NCBI GenBank assembly: GCA_003225175.1
Contig: QIBA01000043.1
Span: forward strand, 1 to 64,000
Source: Acidobacteriota bacterium
GTDB lineage: Bacteria > Acidobacteriota > Terriglobia > Terriglobales > Acidobacteriaceae
DNA length: 64,000 nucleotides
Direction of reading: 5' to 3'
Shown: positions 26,377 through 33,858 of the stretch, in pieces
How the letters are laid out: every line of letters begins with the position of its first letter
Numbering within the stretch: position 1 is the stretch's first letter
Program-made: the position numbers and the translations under genes
Notes under the pieces: generated by a model
Databases searched by the model: none
The model's input: only the letters and a program-made list of their open reading frames with translations
What the model was told of the DNA's origin: nothing

Positions 26377-27525
26377 CTATGCCACGCGGCTGGCACCATC
26401 CGCAGCGGGAGTAATGTACACGTCAGGTGCGAGCCCCGTCGCTTTTTCGTATTCCGAAGCGATGCGTTTGCGGAAGGCGTCGGCCTGTTCACTGGCAACC
26501 AGATTAATCGTGCAGCCGCCGAAGCCGCCTCCGGTCATACGCGAGCCATATGCTCCCGCTTGCTTGCTCGCGATCTCCACCATGACGTCAAGCTCGCGAG
26601 AACTTACTTCATAGTCGTCTCGCAAGCTTTTGTGGGATTCGCCCATCAGCTTACCGAAAGCGGGAAGATCATTCGCTTCAAGCGCTTCGGCGGCACTCTC
26701 CACCCGCACATTTTCGCTTACCACGTGGCGGCAGCGGCGGTAGATGACCGCGGGTAGCGCCTCGCGATGCTGCTCAAGCTGCTCGGGAGTAACGTCTCGA
26801 AGTGAACGAACGCCGGGCAGTTGTTTCCGAAGAATTCGGACGCCCTCTTCGCAGGCCGTACGCCGCTGGTTGTACTCGCCGCTGGCATGCTGGTGCTTCA
26901 CCATGGTGTTGCAGATCACCATGCGCGCACTCGGTGCGAGTGGCAGAAGCTTGAATTGCAGACTGCGGCAATCAAGCATTAACGCATGGTCACGGCGACC
27001 ATTGCAGGAGATGAATTGGTCCATAATGCCACAGCGCATGCCGACAAATTCGTTCTCGGCTCTCTGACAGAGCAACGCCAATTGCGTCCTTTCGATCGTT
27101 GAGTGTTTTGCGCTGAGCAGTGCGAATCCGACTGCAACTTCGATGGCAGCCGACGAACTTAGGCCGGCGCCAATCGGCACATCACCGCGGATCAGAATGT
27201 CCGCACCATGCAGGCATTCGCCCGAGCGCCTGATCTGGTCGATGACTCCCACCACATAGTCCGACCAGCTGTGCTTTGGCCGAAGGTCGTGGTCTAGATC
27301 AAACGAAACCGTTTCCTCGAAGCTTTGCGAACGAACGTTGACCTTTGTATCGGAGCGTGGAGCGATCGCCACGGTCGTGTAGAAGTCAATGGCAGCCGGC
27401 ATAACCAAGCCTTCGTTGTAGTCCGTGTGCTCGCCGATCAGGTTCACTCGTCCCGGAGCACGAAAAATCTGCGGTTCCTGATCATAGAGTTTGCGGAAGT
27501 CTCTCTGCAGAGCCTCGATGTCCAT
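26377..27525 (-). CDS. galK: galactokinase
   Basis: GHMP-family kinase phosphorylating galactose at C1; 382 residues. The true start is the ATG at 27525 (MDIEALQRDFRKLYDQEP), 4 nt after the galE stop. The frame runs on to 27852 but that part overlaps galE. Family motifs: APGRVNLIGEHTDYNEG (galactokinase signature), GDVPIGAGLSSSAAIEVAVGFAL (ATP loop) and MTGGGFGGCTINLV (GHMP motif 3). The catalytic Asp is in MRCGIMDQFISCNG. Tight spacing to galE and galT (4-5 nt) makes a three-gene operon almost certain. Confidence 0.96.
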   Translation of the reverse strand: MDIEALQRDFRKLYDQEPQIFRAPGRVNLIGEHTDYNEGLVMPAAIDFYTTVAIAPRSDTKVNVRSQSFEETVSFDLDHDLRPKHSWSDYVVGVIDQIRRSGECLHGADILIRGDVPIGAGLSSSAAIEVAVGFALLSAKHSTIERTQLALLCQRAENEFVGMRCGIMDQFISCNGRRDHALMLDCRSLQFKLLPLAPSARMVICNTMVKHQHASGEYNQRRTACEEGVRILRKQLPGVRSLRDVTPEQLEQHREALPAVIYRRCRHVVSENVRVESAAEALEANDLPAFGKLMGESHKSLRDDYEVSSRELDVMVEIASKQAGAYGSRMTGGGFGGCTINLVASEQADAFRKRIASEYEKATGLAPDVYITPAADGASRVA

Positions 27526-27529
27526 CGGC

Positions 27530-28531
27530 CTAAGAGGATCTCGCGCCGGCGAGTTCGGCATACCCTTGAGGATGTTGCTGCATCCACTCCCAGGCGCTGG
27601 CAACAATGTCGTCGAGCTTCGGGCGTTTGGGTTTCCATCCGAGTTCTCGCTTGATTTTTTCCGAGCTGGCAACCAGCACCGCCGGATCGCCAGGACGCCG
27701 TCCGGTTTCGACCTCCCTGATTGGTTTCCCGGTGACCCGCCGAGCGGACTCGATGACTTCGCGCACGGAGAACCCAGTCCCACTTCCCAGGTTGTAGATG
27801 AGCCGATCGCGCGAGCCGAGAGCTTCCAGGGCCAGGACATGAGCGTCGGCAAGATCGCTCACGTGGATGTAATCACGAATGCAGGTTCCATCTTTGGTCG
27901 GATAGTCCGTCCCGAAGATCGAGATCTGTTCCCGTTTTCCCGAGGCCGCCTGAAGTATCAACGGAATCAAGTGTGATTCAGGATTGTGCAGCTCACCGGT
28001 GCGTCCGTCCGAACCGGCGGCATTGAAGTACCGCAAACTCGCGTAACGCAGGCCGTGGATGCGATGGAACCAGGTAAGCATCTGCTCCACCAGCAGCTTG
28101 GACTCGCCATAGACGTTGGTAGGCTGTAGCTCGTCATCTTCCTGGATTGGAACTCGCTTCGGATTGCCATAGAGCGCCGCCGTAGAAGAAAAAATGAATT
28201 TCCCTACGCCATGAGCCAACATTGCCTCGAGGAGCGTGAGAGTGGAGGCGGAATTGTTCCGAAAATACCGTTCTGGGACCTGCATCGATTCGCCGGCTTC
28301 GATGAGTGCGGCGAAATGGAGCACCGCTTCGGGACGATGTTCGCGAAAGACGGCATCGAGCTGAGCGCGGTCAGCGATCTCTCCCCTAACGAGCTTCGCC
28401 TCTGCAGGAAGTGCCTCGGCATATCCTTTGCTTAGGTTGTCGTAGACAACTACTTTATGTCCGCTATCGAGCAGAGCCCGCACGGTGGTTGCGCCGATAT
28501 AGCCGGCGCCACCAGTCACTACGACCCTCAT
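27530..28531 (-). CDS. galE: UDP-glucose 4-epimerase
   Basis: Extended short-chain dehydrogenase of 333 residues that interconverts UDP-galactose and UDP-glucose. The ATG at 28531 has GAGGAG 6 nt upstream and opens the NAD loop VVVTGGAGYIGATTV. The frame extends ten codons upstream, but those are read from a palindromic repeat. Catalytic elements: IFSSTAALYGNP (Ser/Thr), NVYGESKLLVEQML (Tyr-x-x-x-Lys), then LRYFNAAGSDGRTGE and RDYIHVSDLADAHVLAL. The C-terminus YNLGSGTGFSVREVIE fits GalE. First gene of galE-galK-galT; the leader carries a 28-bp palindrome 15 nt from the start codon. Confidence 0.96.
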   Translation of the reverse strand: MRVVVTGGAGYIGATTVRALLDSGHKVVVYDNLSKGYAEALPAEAKLVRGEIADRAQLDAVFREHRPEAVLHFAALIEAGESMQVPERYFRNNSASTLTLLEAMLAHGVGKFIFSSTAALYGNPKRVPIQEDDELQPTNVYGESKLLVEQMLTWFHRIHGLRYASLRYFNAAGSDGRTGELHNPESHLIPLILQAASGKREQISIFGTDYPTKDGTCIRDYIHVSDLADAHVLALEALGSRDRLIYNLGSGTGFSVREVIESARRVTGKPIREVETGRRPGDPAVLVASSEKIKRELGWKPKRPKLDDIVASAWEWMQQHPQGYAELAGARSS

Positions 28532-28546
28532 GGTTTCTCCTCGGCA

Positions 28547-28574
28547 GTAGAGACGCAGCATGCTGCGTCTCTAC
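28547..28574. repeat. 28-bp perfect palindrome, copy 2
   Basis: Identical in all 28 positions to 18734-18761. Its edge is 15 nt upstream of the galE ATG, so in the galE transcript it would fold into a 14-bp hairpin beside the ribosome-binding site. Confidence 0.9.
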
Positions 28575-28687
28575 CATGCTGATTGCGCGAAGCATCTAGT
28601 CTTACACACCGTGATTATTGATCCTGGTTACGGGTTTCAGTACGCGAGACCCAGCACTCCGGAAGCCGGGCAGTTACGAAGCGGCAC

Positions 28688-28716
28688 TTGACGGCTCGCG
28701 AATTGTGCACTAGGAT
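28688..28716 (+). promoter_or_regulatory. candidate sigma70 promoter of the threonine operon
   Basis: TTGACG (28688-28693) and TAGGAT (28711-28716) are separated by 17 nt. Transcription would start near 28723, only about 6 nt before the leader ATG at 28729, so the leader peptide would be nearly leaderless. That close fit is a reason for caution; an upstream promoter is possible. Confidence 0.45.
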
Positions 28717-28728
28717 GACGAGACTTTG

Positions 28729-28812
28729 ATGAACTCCCGCCGAATTACCATGTCGATGACAACAACAGGGACAATTATGTCCACTGCTCGACCGGCGGAG
28801 GGGGATATCTAA
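28729..28812 (+). CDS. threonine-operon leader peptide
   Basis: A 27-codon frame ending in TAA at 28810, too short for usual gene calls. It contains six Thr codons (7, 11, 12, 13, 15, 19; ACA three times in a row at 28759-28767), three Ile and four Met. These are the amino acids derived from the aspartate/homoserine route that the downstream genes serve. The core is TMSMTTTGTIMST. The frame lies upstream of a strong terminator and lysC, as thrL does in E. coli, but the sequence is not a copy of thrL. The ribosome-binding site is weak (GAG 6 nt upstream). It probably acts in cis by ribosome stalling and the peptide itself has no other role. Confidence 0.8.
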   Translation: MNSRRITMSMTTTGTIMSTARPAEGDI

Positions 28813-28868
28813 GCACTAATAAGTTCTAGAGATACCAAAACCCACCGCCAAAAGGCGGTGGGTTTTTT
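28794..28868 (+). promoter_or_regulatory. transcription attenuator: antiterminator/terminator switch
   Basis: Segment 2, GGCGGAGGG (28794-28802), can pair with segment 3, CCCACCGCC (28841-28849), in 8 of 9 positions. Segment 3 can alternatively pair perfectly with segment 4, GGCGGTGGG (28854-28862), to make the terminator. Segment 2 lies inside the last codons of the leader frame. A ribosome that reaches the stop at 28810 would cover segment 2 and allow termination; one stalled on the Thr codons at 28759-28773 would leave it free to form the antiterminator. A segment 1, CCGCCG at 28737-28742, can pair with 28793-28798 and would give the default fold without translation. Confidence 0.75.
28837..28868 (+). 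terminator. intrinsic terminator ahead of lysC
   Basis: A 13-bp perfect stem (28837-28849 with 28854-28866), AAAA loop, and six T residues at 28863-28868. It lies between the leader peptide and lysC, 30 nt before the lysC start codon, so readthrough must be regulated for the operon to be expressed. Confidence 0.93.
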
Positions 28869-28898
28869 ATTTCCCGGAACTGTGAACCTGGAGTTGCC

Positions 28899-30326
28899 AT
28901 GCTGGTAATGAAGTTTGGCGGAACCTCGGTAGCTTGCGCGGAAAACATCGCTCGCATCGCGAGAATCGTGCGCGAACGGCTTCACCTCCAACCTGTGGTC
29001 GTCGTCAGTGCATTGGCCGGGGTTACCGACGGCTTGCAGAGGATGGGTGCGCTGAGTCGTGATGGCGAAGTTGAGGAGGCGTTATCGCTTCTTCAAGTCT
29101 GCGAAGATCGCCATTGCGAAGCCGCTAGAGCATTGCTCTCGAACAAGAGCGAAGCATTTTTGCAGAACGACCTGCGGCCGCTTTTTGACGAGGCTGGTGC
29201 TCTGCTCAAAGCCGTCTTCGCCGTTCAGGAGCTGACTCCGCGTACCCTCGATCGGCTGCTCGGCTTTGGCGAACGCTGGTCGAGCCGTCTGGTTGCGGAA
29301 GCATTTCGCGCTGAAGGTCTTCGCGCGGTTCACGTGAATGCCTGCGATGTCGTGATCACCGATGCGAACTATTCGCATGCCGCGCCGCTGGTGGATCTCA
29401 TCAGAGCCCGCGTAGCCACCAAGATTCGTCCGCGAGTGCAGAGCGGCTGCGTTCCCGTGCTCGGCGGATTCATCGGATCAACTGAGGACGGTATTCCCAC
29501 TACGCTAGGTCGCGGCGGCTCCGATTACACAGCATCGATTCTCGGCGCCAGCATCGACGCCGATTCCATCGAGATCTGGACCGATGTAGACGGAATGATG
29601 ACCGCCGATCCCCGCATTTGTCCGGACGCGCAAAACATTGAATCCATCAGCTTTGATGAAGCCGCCGAACTTGCGCATTTTGGAGCCAAAGTATTGCATC
29701 CGAAGACGCTGCAGCCTGCCGTGAATCGTGGCATTCCCGTTTATGTCCTTAACTCGCGGCATCCGGAGAACTGCGGGACGCGCGTGGAAGTTGCAGAGCC
29801 GAGTGAAGAAGGCCGGGTTCGATCCGTCGCCTGTAAGCGCGGCATCACTCTGGCAGAGGTATTCGCACGCCAGGGACTCGAGGCAAAACTCACCTCCGCG
29901 ATCTTCGATGCCCTCGAACGGCAGAAATGCCTCGTCGATCTCGCCGCGATGTCGCGCTCGAACCTTTCCTTGCTGTTGAACTCTCGCAGCTCGGCAGACG
30001 CGCTTTGCGAATTTCTCGAAGACAAGGCATCGGTCAACGTCGTCGATGGCAGCGCGCTGGTCTCGCTCGTTGGCCGCAACGTCGCGCGAAATCCTGCCAT
30101 CTGTGCCCGTGCTCTGAATGCCCTCCCCGACCTGCCCCTCAGGATGATCTTCCACGGCGCCTCTGACATGAATCTCAGCTTTGTCGTGGCCGAAGAAGAT
30201 GCCGATAAGGTTGTGCGCTGTCTGCATGCCGCGTTGTTCCCGCGCCAGCCTGCAGCTCGCCAAGCTGAGGCTCAGGTTCCGCCGAACAAGTCGCAAGAGC
30301 CAGCGTTAGTCCAGGCGGAGGCATAG
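28899..30326 (+). CDS. lysC: aspartate kinase
   Basis: First enzyme of the aspartate family pathway, making aspartyl phosphate; 475 residues, monofunctional (no homoserine dehydrogenase fused). The ATG at 28899 has GGAG 6 nt upstream. The kinase domain has MLVMKFGGTSVACAENI (catalytic Lys5), GFGERWSSRLVAEAFR, LGRGGSDYTASILG and EIWTDVDGMMTADPR. Residues about 310-450 hold two ACT-type regulatory domains (GITLAEVFARQGLEAKLTSAIFDAL; NLSFVVAEEDADKVVRCLHA), so feedback control by Thr or Lys is expected. It heads lysC-hom-thrC-thrB and, given the upstream Thr attenuator, is probably the Thr-responsive isozyme. A hydrophilic tail follows the last ACT domain. Confidence 0.94.
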   Translation: MLVMKFGGTSVACAENIARIARIVRERLHLQPVVVVSALAGVTDGLQRMGALSRDGEVEEALSLLQVCEDRHCEAARALLSNKSEAFLQNDLRPLFDEAGALLKAVFAVQELTPRTLDRLLGFGERWSSRLVAEAFRAEGLRAVHVNACDVVITDANYSHAAPLVDLIRARVATKIRPRVQSGCVPVLGGFIGSTEDGIPTTLGRGGSDYTASILGASIDADSIEIWTDVDGMMTADPRICPDAQNIESISFDEAAELAHFGAKVLHPKTLQPAVNRGIPVYVLNSRHPENCGTRVEVAEPSEEGRVRSVACKRGITLAEVFARQGLEAKLTSAIFDALERQKCLVDLAAMSRSNLSLLLNSRSSADALCEFLEDKASVNVVDGSALVSLVGRNVARNPAICARALNALPDLPLRMIFHGASDMNLSFVVAEEDADKVVRCLHAALFPRQPAARQAEAQVPPNKSQEPALVQAEA

Positions 30327-30330
30327 AGAC

Positions 30331-31626
30331 ATGGCAACCCAAAGCGTACTCATTGAGAAAAGCGCGCACCTGGTTGCGTCGCTGAATTCACGGAGGGTAG
30401 CAATCCTTGGATTCGGGACCGTGGGCAAGTCGGTAGCTCGCATTTTGTCGGAAGGAAGAGTGGCTGCCCTGGAACTCAGCCAGGTCTTCAACCGCAATGT
30501 TGAGAGAAAGCGTGTTCCCTGGGTGAACCGCAAGGTTCAGTGGACCGAGAACATCGACGATGTACTCGCGAGCGACGCAGAGTTTGTCGTCGAAGTCATG
30601 GGAGGTGTAGAACCCGCGAAGCAATGGGTTGAAGCCATTCTGGAATCCGGCCGATCAGTGGTTACGGCAAATAAACAACTGATTGCGCGCCATGGCGCAG
30701 AACTTTTGGAGATCGCACAGGAACACGACTGCCAATTGCTCTTTGGCGCTTCCGTAGCTGGTGGAGTTCCGGTCATCACTGCCCTTGAACACGGACTCGC
30801 AGGCGACGAGCTCCAATCTGTTTGCGGCATTCTCAATGGCACCTGCAACTACATCTTGAGCAAGATGGAAGGCGGAGAATCTTTTCGCGTTGCTTTGGAG
30901 GAAGCGCAACGGCTGGGTTACGCCGAAGCCGATCCCACTGACGACATTGCCGGATATGACACTCGCGCCAAGCTCGTAATCCTCGCGAGAGTGGCTTTGC
31001 GTACGGAAATCGCGATCGAAGAGGTTGTTTGCCAGCCGATCTCCAGCGTCGATCCAGTTGATTTCGAATACGCGCGGGAGTTGGGCTGCACCATCCGACA
31101 GATTGGACACGCCGAGCTCGAAGGAGACAGATGCTGTGCCGCCGTCGAGCCGATGCTGGTTCCCGCGAGTTCACCGCTGGCCCGAGCGCAGGGCTGTGAG
31201 AACGTGGTTCTTACCCAAGGCAAGTTTGGAGGCAGCACTGCGTTCTCTGGTCCAGGTGCTGGTGGCGACGCGACCGCGGTTGCTGTGATCTCAGACCTCG
31301 TAACTCTTGCTTCTGCATCTTCAGCTCCAGTAATTCGCAAGATGCGAGCCCTGCCTGTCTCGGGTGAATATACCGCGCCATATTTCTTGCGGTTCGTCGT
31401 CCGCGACCGGCCCGGCATCGTCGCGGCAATTGCTGCGGTTCTCGCGAAGTTTGAAATCAATGTAGACGCCGTGTTCCAGAAGCCGGGTTACGACAAAGCC
31501 CACTTACCGTTTGTAGTTACGGTTGAGCCGTGCAGCAGCGCAAAGCTTGAGGCAGCTCTTAACGAAATTGCGCGCTATGAATTCCTGGTTGAACAACCCG
31601 TCAAACTGAAGATCTTCGGACGCTGA
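30331..31626 (+). CDS. hom: homoserine dehydrogenase
   Basis: A 431-residue NAD(P)-dependent enzyme reducing aspartate semialdehyde to homoserine. It starts 4 nt after lysC. Motifs: VAILGFGTVGKSVARIL (nucleotide loop), VVTANKQLIARHGAELLEIA, the signature GASVAGGVPVITALEHGLAGDELQSVCGILNGTCNYIL (with the G-I-L-N-G-T-x-N-Y-I core), and AEADPTDDIAGYDTRAKLVILAR with the catalytic Lys. The C-terminal ACT domain (YFLRFVVRDRPGIVAAIAAVLAKF) suggests Thr feedback. About 25 residues at the N-terminus precede the Rossmann fold. Confidence 0.96.
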   Translation: MATQSVLIEKSAHLVASLNSRRVAILGFGTVGKSVARILSEGRVAALELSQVFNRNVERKRVPWVNRKVQWTENIDDVLASDAEFVVEVMGGVEPAKQWVEAILESGRSVVTANKQLIARHGAELLEIAQEHDCQLLFGASVAGGVPVITALEHGLAGDELQSVCGILNGTCNYILSKMEGGESFRVALEEAQRLGYAEADPTDDIAGYDTRAKLVILARVALRTEIAIEEVVCQPISSVDPVDFEYARELGCTIRQIGHAELEGDRCCAAVEPMLVPASSPLARAQGCENVVLTQGKFGGSTAFSGPGAGGDATAVAVISDLVTLASASSAPVIRKMRALPVSGEYTAPYFLRFVVRDRPGIVAAIAAVLAKFEINVDAVFQKPGYDKAHLPFVVTVEPCSSAKLEAALNEIARYEFLVEQPVKLKIFGR

Positions 31627-31627
31627 T

Positions 31628-32842
31628 ATGCAACTGCAATGCAGTAATCAACGCTGTGGCGAATCGCTACCCCGCGATTTTGCAGCTTTCGATTGTCCCA
31701 AGTGTGGCGACCTGCTGGAGCTTAGCTGCAATGGCTTTCGGCCTGATCCACTGCAGCTTCGGGCCTTGTGGCGCGATCGCCGTCTTTCTAACGATCCTGC
31801 GGATCGCAGCGGCGTCTGGAGGTTTCGAGAGTTCCTGCCTGATTACTCCGTTGAGCAGATAGTTTCGCTCGGCGAAGGAAATACTCCGCTCATTGCCGGG
31901 AACAAGACAGCGGCATTCGCCGGCTTAAGTAATTTGCGGTTCAAGCACCTGGGTTGGAATCCAACCGGCTCGTTCAAAGATTTAGGAATGACCGTGGCGG
32001 TGACCGAAGCGCATGCGCGAGGAGCCAAGGTCGTAGCTTGCGCGTCGACGGGCAACACCGCGGCTTCCATGGCTGCCTATGCCGCTCGAGCGGGTATCGC
32101 TGCTCGGGTCTATTTGCCAAAAGGAAGACTCTCGGCTGCCAAGGTTGCTCAGTCTCTCGATTACGGCGCTGAGATCGTTGAGGTCGAAGGAAACTTCGAC
32201 CAGGCTCTCGCAATGATGACCGAGCAAAAGAGCTCGTCAGAGTACTTCCTGAACTCCATCAATCCATTCCGCGTTGAGGGTCAGAAGACGACGATCTTCG
32301 AGCTGATGGAACAGCTCGACTGGAATCCGCCCGACTTCATTGTTGTTCCCGGAGGGAATCTGGGCAATTCTTCCGCATTTGGGAAGGCGCTTCGGGAGCT
32401 CTCTGCTGCAGGGTTGATTGATCGCGTGCCGCGGCTCGTGATCGTCCAAGCGCGAGGTGCAAATGCGCTGGTGAAAACACTGGCTGCCGGCAGCGGTGAA
32501 CTTGAAACGGTTGTCGATCCGAAGACCTGTGCCAGCGCCATTTCGATCGGCGCTCCACGATCGTGGCGCAAAGCTCTCACCGCTCTCAATTTCACGAAGG
32601 GCAACGTTCTCGACGTCAGCGACGAGGAGATCCTCGAAGCAAAGTCCGTCATCGGGCTTGACGGCATCGGATGCGAGCCCGCCTCCGCGACTACTCTCGC
32701 CGGCATCCGGCGTCTCAGGCGAACTGGAGAAATCGGCGAGCGCGACAGAGTCGTCGCCGTTCTCACCGGTCACGTTCTGAAGGATCCCGACATCATCTTG
32801 AAGACGCACAGTGAACGGCTGGCAGCGGAGGTATCAGCATGA
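31628..32842 (+). CDS. thrC: threonine synthase
   Basis: PLP enzyme converting O-phosphohomoserine to threonine; 404 residues. It begins 1 nt after the hom stop. The N-terminal zinc-ribbon-like block has Cys5, Cys10, Cys23 and Cys26 (CSNQRC, CPKC), typical of the longer bacterial threonine synthases. The PLP lysine is Lys117 in NPTGSFKDLGMT, and the phosphate-binding loop is STGNTAASMAAYAARAG. Later motifs FRVEGQKTTIFELMEQL and VPGGNLGNSSAFGKALREL match the class. It overlaps thrB by 4 nt. Confidence 0.96.
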   Translation: MQLQCSNQRCGESLPRDFAAFDCPKCGDLLELSCNGFRPDPLQLRALWRDRRLSNDPADRSGVWRFREFLPDYSVEQIVSLGEGNTPLIAGNKTAAFAGLSNLRFKHLGWNPTGSFKDLGMTVAVTEAHARGAKVVACASTGNTAASMAAYAARAGIAARVYLPKGRLSAAKVAQSLDYGAEIVEVEGNFDQALAMMTEQKSSSEYFLNSINPFRVEGQKTTIFELMEQLDWNPPDFIVVPGGNLGNSSAFGKALRELSAAGLIDRVPRLVIVQARGANALVKTLAAGSGELETVVDPKTCASAISIGAPRSWRKALTALNFTKGNVLDVSDEEILEAKSVIGLDGIGCEPASATTLAGIRRLRRTGEIGERDRVVAVLTGHVLKDPDIILKTHSERLAAEVSA

Positions 32843-33768
32843 TGTGGAGCGATTGCCTGGAAGGCGTCGAAATTAGTGTGCCGGGATCGATTGCGAACCT
32901 CGGTCCCGGCCTCGATACGTTAGCGGTAGCCGTGCAGCTTTACCTGAGAGTTCGCATTGTAGGGGTTAGCAACGCAAGACGTGGAAAGCTCGAGTTCTAT
33001 TTCGAATCGCAGACTCCGCCCGGCGAGAATCGCATCGAAACATCATTTTTCAAGCTGGCGCAGAATAACGGCGATTTTCCTTCCCTAAAGATCAGCGTCA
33101 GCAGCGACATTCCCATGGGTGCCGGACTCGGCAGCAGCGCCGCCGCGACCATCGCCGGATTTCGTCTCTATGAAGTTCTCTTTGGTAAGCAAAATGAGAA
33201 TCGACTACTCTCCGCGGCTTTGCAGTTGGAAGGACACGCTGACAATGCTGCCGCCGCGCTCCTTGGTGGGCTCTCGGTCTGCTGCCAAAAAGATGATGGT
33301 TCCGTATCTGCTTTCTCGCTTCCATGGCCGGAGTCGCTCTGCCTGGTTGTCTTAACTCCGGAGGTCCGGCTGGCAACGCAGACCTCGCGTCAGGCTCTGC
33401 CGCAGTCAGTGAGTTTGAAAGATGCCGTGGCCAACATGCAGCGAGTGTTGCTCCTGCTGCAGTCCATCCAGAGCGGCGACGATGGGGATTTGGCGGAAGC
33501 GCTTTGCGACCGCCTTCACCAACCGGCGAGAGAATCGATCGTGCCTGGGTTGAGTGCTGCGCTCAAGCTCTCACATCCCGATCTTCTCGGAGTCTTCCTT
33601 GGCGGCTCCGGGCCATCGATCGTGGCCCTGGCGCGCCAGAGTTGCGACGACATTGCCGATGTCTTGGCGGAAACCTACCGGCCGCTTGGCATTCCGTTTC
33701 GAACTTCCACGCTGAGCGTTCATAACCAGGTGAGCCTTCCTGCCTGCGCTGCGATCAGTTGCAGCTGA
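32839..33768 (+). CDS. thrB: homoserine kinase
   Basis: GHMP kinase of 309 residues that phosphorylates homoserine for ThrC. It overlaps the thrC stop by 4 nt (ATGA), indicating coupled translation. Motifs: VSVPGSIANLGPGLDTLAVAV-like N-terminus (VPGSIANLGPGLDTLA), the ATP loop SDIPMGAGLGSSAAATIAGF and the C-terminal GVFLGGSGPSIVALA. The order lysC-hom-thrC-thrB completes the route from aspartate to threonine, except for aspartate semialdehyde dehydrogenase, which is not in the window. Confidence 0.95.
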   Translation: MMWSDCLEGVEISVPGSIANLGPGLDTLAVAVQLYLRVRIVGVSNARRGKLEFYFESQTPPGENRIETSFFKLAQNNGDFPSLKISVSSDIPMGAGLGSSAAATIAGFRLYEVLFGKQNENRLLSAALQLEGHADNAAAALLGGLSVCCQKDDGSVSAFSLPWPESLCLVVLTPEVRLATQTSRQALPQSVSLKDAVANMQRVLLLLQSIQSGDDGDLAEALCDRLHQPARESIVPGLSAALKLSHPDLLGVFLGGSGPSIVALARQSCDDIADVLAETYRPLGIPFRTSTLSVHNQVSLPACAAISCS

Positions 33769-33858
33769 GTTAGACGATCTTAAAGCCGTTATCCTGAGGC
33801 GCCCTTGCCCGAAGTTTGAGGATCGAGCAACAAGTCATGTTAGCTTTTGTGTTTGCTC

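Larger units (their letters stand above)
28532..28898. other. divergent control region between galE and lysC
   Basis: From left to right it holds the galE ribosome-binding site, the 28-bp palindrome, a stretch (28575-28687) with no feature I recognise, a sigma70-like promoter candidate and the attenuator leader of the threonine operon. The individual parts are listed separately. Confidence 0.8.

Noticed and set aside
28575-28898. Lysine riboswitch or T-box upstream of lysC
   Set aside because: No lysine-riboswitch core or T-box sequence is seen; the Thr-rich leader and competing arms explain the terminator better.
29505-30296. 263-codon minus-strand frame opposite lysC
   Set aside because: Antisense to conserved aspartate kinase; composition is that of a shadow frame.
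33783-33840. ATCCTGAG...GAGGAT hairpin after thrB
   Set aside because: Weak pairing and no U-tract; resembles a degenerate intergenic repeat but too diverged to call.
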